Part shown: in pieces, positions 1-5,564 of the stretch | Numbering within the stretch: position 1 is the stretch's first letter | Layout of the letters: every line of letters starts with the position of its first letter | NCBI GenBank assembly: GCA_018609945.1 | Contig: JAHENO010000105.1 | Span: 1-8,501 of the forward strand | Length of the DNA: 8,501 bases | DNA from: Haloarculaceae archaeon | Lineage (GTDB): Archaea > Halobacteriota > Halobacteria > Halobacteriales > Haloarculaceae | Direction: 5' to 3' | Translations under genes and position numbers: made by a program | The notes under the pieces: generated by a model | What the model saw: only the letters and a program-made list of their open reading frames with translations | Told to the model about the DNA's origin: nothing | Databases searched by the model: none

Positions 1-778
1 GGCGGTCGCCCTCGTGACAGGCCGCGATCACCGACGGTCCGGCGCCGCTGATCGTCACGCCGGTCGCGCCCGCCTCGAGTGCCGCTTCGCGGACGGCTGC
101 GTACCCGTCGATCAACTTCGCGCGGGCCGGCGTGACCACCGACTCGTACATCCCGGCGCCCACGAGGTCGGGGTCGTCACGCGACATCCCGACGGTCAGC
201 GTCGCCGCGTTCCCGACCGTCTCGACCAGCTGTGCGACCGACGCCGATTCCGGGACGACCTGGCGTGCGTCCCGCGTCGAGACGACGATGTCGGGCAGGC
301 AGGCCACCAGCGGAATCTCGGCGTCGACGCTCCGGACGCCGTCGTCGGTCGCGACGGTGAACCCGCCCATGATGGCCGGCGCGACGTTGTCGTCGTGGGC
401 GTCCCCGGAGACGACGGCCTCGCCCTCGGCCGCGACCGGGACCAGTTCCTCGCGGGTGTACCCGCGGTCGTAGAGGTCGTTCAGCCCGACCGCGGCGGCG
501 GCCGCGCTGGCCGCCGACGAGCCCAGCCCCGAGGCCGGCCTGACGCCCTTGTCGATCCGAATGTGTGCCGGCGCGTCCAGCGCGTCGACGACTGCGCCGA
601 CGGTGTTCTTCTCGGGGTCCTCGGGGATGTACTGGCTGCCGACCCCGGTGACCTCGATGGACGTCTCCTCGGCTTTCTCGACGCGGACCACGTCCGCCGG
701 GCGCTCCAGTGCGACGCCGAAGACGTCGAACCCGCTCCCGAGGTTCGCGCTGGTCGCAGGCGCCCGGACGGTCAGCAT
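1..778 (-). CDS. thrB: Homoserine kinase (GHMP kinase family), 3' end cut by window edge
   Basis: Homoserine kinase phosphorylates L-homoserine with ATP to O-phosphohomoserine, the penultimate step of threonine synthesis in the cytoplasm. The minus-strand frame opens with ATG at 778 and stays open to the window edge, giving 259 codons. Family members run near 290 residues, so roughly the last 30 are missing. The N-terminus MLTVRAPATSANLGSGFDVF is the classic GHMP start (PATSANLGxGFD). The ATP-binding motif of the GHMP fold is visible as PASGLGSSAASAAAA near residues 81-95. A GDAHDDNVAPAIMGG segment near residues 125-139 fits the substrate/catalytic region of ThrB, and the third GHMP motif appears as TISGAGPSV near the visible end. 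The gene is divergent from the FAD enzyme at 1030. The symbol rests on the whole motif set. Mevalonate kinase and related GHMP kinases fit the N-terminus less well. Confidence 0.95.
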   Translation of the reverse strand, partial: MLTVRAPATSANLGSGFDVFGVALERPADVVRVEKAEETSIEVTGVGSQYIPEDPEKNTVGAVVDALDAPAHIRIDKGVRPASGLGSSAASAAAAAVGLNDLYDRGYTREELVPVAAEGEAVVSGDAHDDNVAPAIMGGFTVATDDGVRSVDAEIPLVACLPDIVVSTRDARQVVPESASVAQLVETVGNAATLTVGMSRDDPDLVGAGMYESVVTPARAKLIDGYAAVREAALEAGATGVTISGAGPSVIAACHEGDR

Positions 779-803
779 ACGCCCCCGTTCCGCGAGTGCG
801 GGC

Positions 804-827
804 AAAAAGGTAGCGGACCACCTTTTT
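804..827. promoter_or_regulatory. Operator-like perfect palindrome upstream of thrB
   Basis: AAAAAGGT at 804-811 is exactly inverted as ACCTTTTT at 820-827, with an 8-nt spacer. The inner arm lies 25 nt upstream of the thrB start, where an archaeal core promoter is expected, so a dimeric repressor could bind here. No clear TATA box could be separated from the T-rich arms. The role is inferred from position and symmetry only. Confidence 0.4.
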
Positions 828-835
828 CCGCCTCG

Positions 836-943
836 GGTGCGCTCACTCCGTTCGCGCACCACTCGGCGCAAAAACGTGGGCGAAAAAGGCCGGACGCTCG
901 CGGTGCTCGCGTCCGGTGAACCGCGCTCGCTCCGCTCGCGCGG
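836..943. repeat. Cluster of three hairpins with 11-nt loops
   Basis: Three inverted repeats follow one another: 836-842/854-860 (7 bp, GGTGCGC), 890-897/909-916 (8 bp, CCGGACGC) and 921-926/938-943 (6 bp, CCGCGC). Each loop is exactly 11 nt and begins TC and ends TC. Two carry close variants of GCTCGCTCCGCTCGC, a palindromic sequence type common between genes in haloarchaeal genomes. The arms differ from one hairpin to the next while loop length and loop ends are kept, so this is a structural rather than a simple sequence repeat. Possible roles are bidirectional termination, a chromosome-organising site or a small mobile repeat. None can be decided from this window. Confidence 0.7.
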
Positions 944-993
944 ATGCTTGCCTCGCGCTCGCACTATCGATTCGCCCCGGAGGGAGTCACAAG

Positions 994-1000
994 ACATATT
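994..1000 (+). promoter_or_regulatory. TATA-like box for the FAD enzyme gene at 1030
   Basis: The AT-rich heptamer ACATATT sits in otherwise GC-rich sequence, about 30 nt upstream of the ATG at 1030. This is the usual spacing for a haloarchaeal leaderless or near-leaderless transcript. No strong ribosome binding site precedes the ATG, which agrees with that reading. Confidence 0.5.
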
Positions 1001-1029
1001 CACGCTACCGCTGAAAGACAGACGACAGT

Positions 1030-2415
1030 ATGATCGGCGTCGTCGGCGGGGGCATTGCCGGCCTGGCCGCCGCCCACCGCCTCCAGGAGCGGGGCTTCGA
1101 GGTGCAGGTCTTCGAGGCCAGCGACGACCTCGGGGGACTGGCGGCCACCTACCCGACTGCTGGCGACCGCGTCGAAAAGTTCTACCACCACCTCTCGAAA
1201 TCCGAGGAGACCATCGTCGACCTCGCCGGCGACCTGGGCCTGGGCGACGCCGTGGAGTGGCGCGTCGGGAAGAACGCCTACTACGTCGACGGGGTCGTCC
1301 ACCCGATGGATACGGCCTGGCAGATCCTCGCCTATCCGCACCTCTCCTTCTACGACAAGTTCCGGCTCGGGATGCTCGTCCTCGGTGTCGACGTCCGGGG
1401 CGGGGTTCCCTCGACGGAGACCTACGACGACTTTACCGACTTCGAGGACGTGCCCATCGAGGACTTCCTGCTCGAACACACCACCAGGGGGGTCTTCGAG
1501 AACTTCTTTCTCCCCCTGCTGGAGGCGAAGTTCGGAGATCGCTGGCGGGAGGTCAGCGCTGCCTGGCTGCTCGCACGCGTGCGCTTTCGCGGCGAGCGCG
1601 ATATGCTGCGCGGCGAAATCCTCGGCTACCTCGAGGGGGGGTTCGGCCGCCTGCTGGACGCGCTCGTCGCGTCGGTCGGCCGGGAGAACATCACGACCAG
1701 CGCGCGCGTGACCGACCTTTCCCTCTCCGGGGGGAGCGTCGACGCCCTGCGCGTCGAGCGCGACCCGGCCGAGGCCAGTGCCGATTCGGACGGGACCGTC
1801 GCGGACGGTGCAGGTTCTGCCGCGGCTACTGTCACCGAGACTCACGAGGTCGAGGCCGTCGTCGTTGCGACCATGCCGAACGTCCTGGAGGCGCTGACGG
1901 GGTATGCCTGCGACATCGACTTCCAGGGCACGGTCTGTTCGGTCATCAGCATGGACCAGCCACTGACGGAGACTTACTGGCTCAACATCGCCGAGGAGGT
2001 TCCCTTCGGTGCGCTGATCGAACACACGAACTTCGTCCCGCCCGAGCGGTACGGCGGCGAGCACCTCCTCTACGCGGTCAGTTACATCCAGGACCCGGGC
2101 GAGGAACTCTGGCAGATGGACGACGAGGACGTCGAGGAGGCGTGGCTCGATGGTATCGAGTCGCTGTTCCCCGACTTCGAGCGCGAGTGGGTCAACTGGA
2201 TCGAGACCGCTCGCAATCCCCGGACTGCACCCGTCTACGAGCGGGGGTACCTGGAGATGGTGGTGCCCTACGACCTCTCCGGGACTGTGGGGGAGGGTGT
2301 CTACTACGCTGGGATGGCCTCGCGGGCCCAGTACCCCGAGCGGTCGCTGAACGGCGGTATCGAGGCCGGCTTCGCGTGTGCCGACCTGATCGCCGGGGCG
2401 AGCGAGAGTGGGTAA
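1030..2415 (+). CDS. FAD-dependent amine-oxidase / protoporphyrinogen-oxidase-like oxidoreductase
   Basis: This 461-residue cytoplasmic flavoprotein has the fold of the amine oxidase/protoporphyrinogen oxidase group (COG1232-like). The FAD dinucleotide-binding motif GGGIAG is at residues 6-11, followed by the ribose-binding acid E29 and the diglycine G35-G36 typical of this group. A second FAD contact is the hydrophobic strand ending VVVATMPN near residues 277-284. The C-terminus has the hallmark FAD-closing segment, with GMASR at 428-432 and SLNGGIEAG at 439-447. An acidic, alanine-rich stretch at about 245-268 looks like a lineage-specific loop. The substrate is not shown by sequence: related archaeal proteins are annotated as protoporphyrinogen oxidase-like, amine oxidase or UDP-galactopyranose-mutase-like, and the context (thrB, no heme or carotenoid genes) does not help. 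The ATG start is preferred because the flavin motif begins within four residues and a TATA-like box lies 30 nt upstream. Confidence 0.88.
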   Translation: MIGVVGGGIAGLAAAHRLQERGFEVQVFEASDDLGGLAATYPTAGDRVEKFYHHLSKSEETIVDLAGDLGLGDAVEWRVGKNAYYVDGVVHPMDTAWQILAYPHLSFYDKFRLGMLVLGVDVRGGVPSTETYDDFTDFEDVPIEDFLLEHTTRGVFENFFLPLLEAKFGDRWREVSAAWLLARVRFRGERDMLRGEILGYLEGGFGRLLDALVASVGRENITTSARVTDLSLSGGSVDALRVERDPAEASADSDGTVADGAGSAAATVTETHEVEAVVVATMPNVLEALTGYACDIDFQGTVCSVISMDQPLTETYWLNIAEEVPFGALIEHTNFVPPERYGGEHLLYAVSYIQDPGEELWQMDDEDVEEAWLDGIESLFPDFEREWVNWIETARNPRTAPVYERGYLEMVVPYDLSGTVGEGVYYAGMASRAQYPERSLNGGIEAGFACADLIAGASESG

Positions 2416-2439
2416 CACACCAGTGAATACTCCGGGGCG

Positions 2440-2527
2440 GTTGATACTGTCGGCTGTAACTACGTAAGGATATTCGACCCTCCGTGGGGTCGAAATTGCT
2501 CACGGGCTTACAGCCGACAGCATGAGC
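2440..2527. repeat. Long foldback hairpin (nested inverted repeat) after the FAD enzyme gene
   Basis: CTGTCGGCTGTAA at 2447-2459 is perfectly inverted as TTACAGCCGACAG at 2508-2520. Inside it, TTCGACCC at 2473-2480 is inverted as GGGTCGAA at 2487-2494 around a 6-nt loop. Both arms share one axis with no bulge, and the bases between them also pair in part (CGT/ACG, AG/CT). The fold extends imperfectly outward to 2440 and 2527. It starts 25 nt after the stop codon, so it could terminate transcription, but no T-run follows. A decayed foldback element, or the palindromic end of an IS200/IS605-type element, is the other main possibility. Confidence 0.75.
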
Positions 2528-2765
2528 AAGCGAGGATCTTCGCCGGGACTGGGTCTGGGGAAAAGGCGCCAGAACAGACCGGGCGGTCTGTCAACCGTGA
2601 TAGACACACCACACATCTCTTGCAGAACAGGTCGAAATATCTGGAGTAATCGCCAATTCATATATTCGCAAGTAGTGTCGAGTTGCAATTCAGATCGGTC
2701 TTCGACAACCAGCTACCACTATTAGACCGGGTTACAGGATCACAATGGTAGTAAAGAATCGCTAA

Positions 2766-2789
2766 CATTTATTGTGGTAGGTATTATCT
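2766..2789 (+). promoter_or_regulatory. Candidate core promoter of the Tat-exported repeat protein gene
   Basis: Two AT-rich candidates lie at a workable distance from the ATG at 2808. TTTATT at 2768-2773 is close to the archaeal TTTAWA-type box, and GTATTATCT at 2781-2789 is nearer the leaderless spacing. The second overlaps the end of a TGGTAG box. The exact box cannot be chosen from sequence. Confidence 0.4.
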
Positions 2790-2807
2790 ATCAATTGGGT
2801 GTACAGT

Positions 2808-4118
2808 ATGGATCACCCGAACACTTCGGAAACCAGTACTGGAAACGCCGAGAAATCAGACGAAACGGACTCCCAACCAACTCATCGGGACGCCAGCCCA
2901 CTCGAAAAAGCGAAAGGGTCGTTGCCACTAACGCGGCGCACAACCTTGCTAGCGATTCTGGGCCTTGGTGGTTATACGGCGATGACCGACTCAACTAAGG
3001 CTGATCGTGGGGAAGGACAAGAGCAGAGAGAGTCGTCGACAGAGCTACCGGGAGAGCAAGCACAAGCACGGGGACCACCCGGCGGCTCGTCCGGGGGCTC
3101 CAGAGGTGGAGGTACCCGACCGTGGCGGACCGACGTCGACGCCCAGGGTAATAGCTTGCTCAACCTCGGCTCGCTGACGATGGCGGACAACACGACGGCG
3201 ATAACCGATTTCGAAGGGGAAAATCTCCTCATCGATGACAATGGCATCCTCTATGTCAATGATGGACCCGGATCGAAACTGGACGCGGACACGCTTGATG
3301 GCCTCCAGCGGGCGGCGCTCGAACAGCGCATCGCGGAACTCGAGGCGAAAGTGGAGGCCAACAGGAACTTCGCGGAGTCGGCTGCCACGCAGATCAATGC
3401 GAACCTCTCGAAGATCGAGACGTTCGTCAACGACGACCTCGGAGCGGTCGAGCAGACGCTAAACTCTGGATTGGGTGAGATCCAGAGCAAGTTCAACTCG
3501 GCAGCGGGAAGTATCGAGAACTCCGTCAACACTGTCATCGAGAAATTCAACAACGCGCTCAACACCGCGACTACCGACATCGAAAACACCGTCGATGACA
3601 TCTCGAACGCGCTTCAGAGCGTCGACAGCAAGGTCAACACCGCCCTGGGCGACATCGAGGGCACGGTCAACACCATCATCGGCGATCTGAACGAGGCCTT
3701 CGATGCCGCGGCGAACGACATCGAGACCACACTCAACAGACTCTTCAGCGATCTGCAGGCCGTCGACAGCGTCGTCAACGACATCCTGAGCACTATCGAG
3801 GGCACTCTCAATTCGATCCTGGATGATATCGAAAGCACGATCAACGATATCATCGGGGTCGTGACCCTGGGAGCGGGGAACAAGATAGACATCCCAGATC
3901 TGGAGTTACCGAGTCTCAATCTCTCATCGATCACGGTGAATCTGCCCGATTTCAACATCGGTGAACTCTCCCTGCCGGAGCTGAACCTCTCTGAGATTTC
4001 CGTCGATCTGCCCGACTTCGACATCGATGAACTCTCGCTGCCGCGGATCTCGGAACTGAAAGTCACGATTCCGGAACTCACGCTACCGAAACTCGACGAA
4101 ACCGTCGACGACTCCTGA
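2808..4118 (+). CDS. Tat-exported coiled-coil protein with 47-residue and 22-residue tandem repeats
   Basis: The family is not recognised. The 436-residue product has a polar N-terminal 42 residues, then a twin-arginine signal (LTRRTTLLAILGLGG at 41-55) with no following lipobox cysteine, so export across the membrane is likely. A Gly/Ser/Pro-rich linker covers about 88-105. Segment 109-165 (DVDAQGNSLLNLGSL, then LDADTLDGL) resembles modules seen in haloarchaeal exported and virus tail-fibre-like proteins, though that link is from memory. Residues about 166-350 are a predicted coiled coil. It contains three 47-residue repeats (210-256, 257-303, 304-350) keeping L13, S18, N21, I27-E28 and N32 of the unit. 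Residues 367-388 and 389-410 are two 22-residue copies of LPxLNLSxIxVxLPDFxIxELS, and 411-428 is a degenerate third copy. A fibre, stalk or surface-adhesion role is inferred. ATG 2808 is chosen over the in-frame GTG at 2799, which adds only three residues. Confidence 0.8.
   Translation: MDHPNTSETSTGNAEKSDETDSQPTHRDASPLEKAKGSLPLTRRTTLLAILGLGGYTAMTDSTKADRGEGQEQRESSTELPGEQAQARGPPGGSSGGSRGGGTRPWRTDVDAQGNSLLNLGSLTMADNTTAITDFEGENLLIDDNGILYVNDGPGSKLDADTLDGLQRAALEQRIAELEAKVEANRNFAESAATQINANLSKIETFVNDDLGAVEQTLNSGLGEIQSKFNSAAGSIENSVNTVIEKFNNALNTATTDIENTVDDISNALQSVDSKVNTALGDIEGTVNTIIGDLNEAFDAAANDIETTLNRLFSDLQAVDSVVNDILSTIEGTLNSILDDIESTINDIIGVVTLGAGNKIDIPDLELPSLNLSSITVNLPDFNIGELSLPELNLSEISVDLPDFDIDELSLPRISELKVTIPELTLPKLDETVDDS
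3435..3857 (+). repeat. Three tandem 141-bp units encoding 47-residue coiled-coil repeats
   Basis: The units are 3435-3575, 3576-3716 and 3717-3857. They align without gaps at the protein level. All three have Leu at position 13, Ser at 18, Asn at 21, Ile-Glu at 27-28 and Asn at 32. Units 2 and 3 also share the start DIE, LQ at 13-14, VDS at 16-18 and IEGT at 27-30. The DNA has diverged more than the protein, so the duplication is old rather than a recent slippage event. Confidence 0.7.
3906..4037 (+). repeat. Two tandem 66-bp units encoding the 22-residue LPxLNLS repeat
   Basis: Units 3906-3971 and 3972-4037 encode residues 367-388 and 389-410 and agree at most positions (LP, LNLS, I, V, LPDF, I, ELS). 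A worn third copy begins at 4038. Alternating hydrophobic residues punctuated by LP suggest a repetitive beta structure, superficially like other LP-rich beta repeats. They directly follow the coiled coil. Confidence 0.75.
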
Positions 4119-4214
4119 CCGCCCGGTTCCACCCGCCGGCTTACCGACGACGAGGCTATGAAAGAAGCGCGCGAGGGGCTGAACGAATCGCTGGAAAAGC
4201 GGGCGGGCCGGTGA
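4119..4214 (+). pseudogene. C-terminal remnant of a VapB-like antitoxin
   Basis: Between the TGA of the repeat protein and the toxin gene, an open frame in the same phase as the repeat protein reads PPGSTRRLTDDEAMKEAR, continues for 14 more residues and ends with TGA at 4212-4214. The acidic, helix-forming end (REGLNESLEKRAGR) and the 3-nt gap to the toxin ATG at 4218 are what is expected for the tail of an antitoxin translated with its toxin. No DNA-binding N-terminal part is present, since upstream sequence is the repeat gene. The first usable ATG, at 4158, would give only 18 residues. The assignment rests on position and character and not on a diagnostic motif. Confidence 0.5.
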
Positions 4215-4217
4215 CCC

Positions 4218-4619
4218 ATGCTCTGTCTGGACAACGCCGTGTTCCGGAAGTACACGAACGACCCGCCCGAGGAGCCCGTCGTGAACTACCTAGCCAGACA
4301 TCATGGAGAACCGTGGACACTCCCCTCCATCGTTCTCGTCGAGTGGTTGCAGATGTACGACAGCCACGATACGATCCGAACGAAGCGACGGCAGACCGAC
4401 AAGATGGTCGACGAGGTTCTCGGTGTCGATGATGCCGTGGCGGTCGAGGCAGCAAACATGCGAGCGCGCCTCTAGGCGGCAGGCACTGGTCTGGATCTGG
4501 CCGACCTGCTCGCTGCGGCTACTGCTCGCGAAGCGGGTGCCACGTTCGTCACGGCGAACGAGAACGACTTCGACAAGGCGCCGATCCGTCAGTTGATCGA
4601 CGTCGATATCGTCTCGCTG
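4218..4619 (+). pseudogene. PIN-domain toxin (VapC type), interrupted by an in-frame TAG
   Basis: PIN-domain VapC toxins are Mg-dependent endoribonucleases held in check by a VapB antitoxin. The frame starts MLCLDNAVFRKYTN (acid D5) and runs through LPSIVLVEWLQ (acid E42) to a TAG at 4473-4475, codon 86. Past the stop, the same frame resumes as a textbook PIN C-terminal half: LADLLAAATAREAGA (acid D96), then TFVTANENDFD (acid D117) and VDIV near 4613. The gene is therefore one PIN domain split by a single nonsense codon with no frameshift. The two last catalytic acids are lost if translation stops at TAG. No stop follows near the expected end in this frame, which runs on to 5066 antisense to the next genes, so the 3' end also seems lost. 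A functional 85-residue product is unlikely. Confidence 0.8.
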
Positions 4620-4670
4620 TCCCGAGAGAGCAGCGGATTCCCGTTCGCTTTGTCGGCAAGTCCGCCTCGC

Positions 4671-4790
4671 TCATCCCTCGCAGTCGGCTTCGCGGAACTG
4701 TGTGAAACAATCGAAGGAGGCGCCACAGTCGACACACTCCATCCCGTCCCCGACGGTGTGATCGCCGATTTCGCGTGGCCAGTCGTCCAT
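4671..4790 (-). CDS. 39-residue four-cysteine (zinc-finger-like) protein
   Basis: The minus-strand frame from ATG 4790 encodes 39 residues. Cysteines lie at 19, 22, 28 and 37 (ECVDCG, then DCF, then ADCEG), a spacing able to bind one zinc ion. It begins 31 nt downstream of the DUF6149-like gene on the same strand, so the two are probably co-transcribed. GAGGT directly precedes the ATG. Longer in-frame starts exist up to 4907, but they would run into the upstream gene and encode an arginine-rich tail unlike haloarchaeal proteins, so the 4790 start is preferred. Haloarchaea encode many such micro-proteins, but the specific family is not recognised. Confidence 0.6.
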   Translation of the reverse strand: MDDWPREIGDHTVGDGMECVDCGASFDCFTQFREADCEG

Positions 4791-4821
4791 ACCTCGGCTT
4801 GCGGGCCAGTCCGTTTGAATG

Positions 4822-5427
4822 TTAGGCGTCCGCCGGGTCGTCTGCCTTTTCCGCGTCGACGCCCGGCACTTCTTCGACCGGTGCCTCGCCGGGTTCGTGC
4901 TGTCCACCCACGACGAGTTCGCCGTCGTCGGTCTCGACGTAGACGTCGTCTGCGAACCCGCCCTCGGCGTGGGGATGTTCGGGGTCGTCCAGTTTCGCTG
5001 GCGTCGAGGGTGCGCTGGCGACGCCGTCGGCCGGCCGGAACGCCCCGAGCGGGTCGTCGATGGTGATGCCGTGGCGCTCGAAGAACTCGCGGTAGCGCTC
5101 GTAGTGGGCTTCGAGTTCGTCCGCCGGGAACTCCATCATCTCCGTCCAGCCGTGGTTGTAGAAGTCGAAGTTGGCCTGGATGTGGGTGATCTCGCGGGCC
5201 TCGGCCTCGGTGTAGCCCTCGCGCAGCGCCGCGACGTAGGTGTCCATCGTCGCGGCGAAGAAGTCGTCGAGGTGCGCGCGGCGGTCCTCGCGGTGGGTCT
5301 CCTCGGCGCGGTCGAGAAACACCCGCGTGTGCAGGTCGACCAGCTTGTCGGTGACGTAGCTCCCGAGGACGGGCGTGGTCAGCGCCTGCTTTGCGGCCCA
5401 GTGGCGGATGTTCTGTCGAATCTTCAT
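4822..5427 (-). CDS. DUF6149-like haloarchaeal protein
   Basis: This protein of 201 residues is conserved in haloarchaea as I recall the family, and has no known biochemical function. The N-terminal two-thirds is helical and well conserved in character: MKIRQNIRHWAAKQALTTPV at the start, a DLHTRVF segment, then REITHIQANFDFYNHGWTEM near residues 78-97. The last 60 or so residues are acidic, Pro/Ala-rich and probably disordered. No signal peptide, membrane span or catalytic motif is evident. The ATG at 5427 is preferred over the overlapping GTG at 5430, because GGAG at 5433-5436 then has a 5-nt spacer. It is divergent from the oxidoreductase at 5565 and probably co-transcribed with the small Cys protein downstream. 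Confidence 0.85.
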   Translation of the reverse strand: MKIRQNIRHWAAKQALTTPVLGSYVTDKLVDLHTRVFLDRAEETHREDRRAHLDDFFAATMDTYVAALREGYTEAEAREITHIQANFDFYNHGWTEMMEFPADELEAHYERYREFFERHGITIDDPLGAFRPADGVASAPSTPAKLDDPEHPHAEGGFADDVYVETDDGELVVGGQHEPGEAPVEEVPGVDAEKADDPADA

Positions 5428-5432
5428 CACCT

Positions 5433-5436
5433 CTCC
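5433..5436 (-). promoter_or_regulatory. Ribosome binding site choosing the ATG at 5427
   Basis: Read on the minus strand, GGAG lies 5 nt before the ATG at 5427 and only 2 nt before the GTG at 5430. GAGGTGAT, complementary to the archaeal 16S 3' end, overlaps the start itself. This supports translation from the ATG and a short leader, unlike the leaderless genes nearby. Confidence 0.5.
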
Positions 5437-5564
5437 ATAGGGGCGAGAGCCCTTTCAATCGCCCGGATCGACCGCGAGCGATTGTGAAGCGACCGATACG
5501 GGGGTTTTCGCGAGTGCTGTAGATATAGCAATCCACATTAGGCCCGATTTCCAAACGCTTCTGT

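Larger units (their letters stand above)
2416..2807. other. AT-richer intergenic stretch without convincing genes
   Basis: These 392 bases hold the foldback hairpin at 2440-2527 and then sequence visibly richer in A and T than the rest of the window, especially after about 2590. Short open frames exist on both strands, but they are mutually overlapping, lack recognisable motifs and have an amino-acid make-up unlike haloarchaeal proteins. Three copies of a hexamer, CTACCA at 2713-2718 and TGGTAG at 2746-2751 and 2775-2780, lie at 29-33-nt spacing upstream of the next gene. The stretch reads as promoter or leader DNA plus mobile-element debris. Confidence 0.55.

Noticed and set aside
177..821. 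Long minus-strand open frame overlapping thrB
   Set aside because: It is an out-of-frame, arginine-rich shadow of the homoserine kinase gene, whose own frame carries all GHMP motifs.
1000..2418. 472-codon minus-strand frame opposite the FAD enzyme
   Set aside because: It mirrors the real gene exactly, as often happens in GC-rich haloarchaeal DNA. The plus strand has the flavin motifs and a promoter.
549..2426. 625-codon plus-strand open frame across thrB and the FAD gene
   Set aside because: It crosses the divergent promoter region and all hairpins and encodes a mainly Arg/Gly/Pro low-complexity chain. It is a shadow frame caused by high GC.
2440..2527. Claiming a named IS200/IS605 element or PATE for the foldback
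   Set aside because: No transposase or TnpB fragment is present, and no element end can be verified without a database search, so only the structure is reported.
2500..2725. Two 60-70-codon frames on opposite strands in the AT-richer stretch
   Set aside because: They overlap each other, show no motif or promoter, and have a non-haloarchaeal residue make-up rich in Cys, Ser, Arg and Tyr.
3435..4037. CRISPR array or satellite repeat
   Set aside because: The periodic units are in-frame protein repeats with divergent DNA. There are no identical short repeats with unique spacers.
3614..4255. 213-codon minus-strand frame opposite the repeat protein
   Set aside because: It is a serine-rich reflection of the repetitive coding strand, with no independent support.
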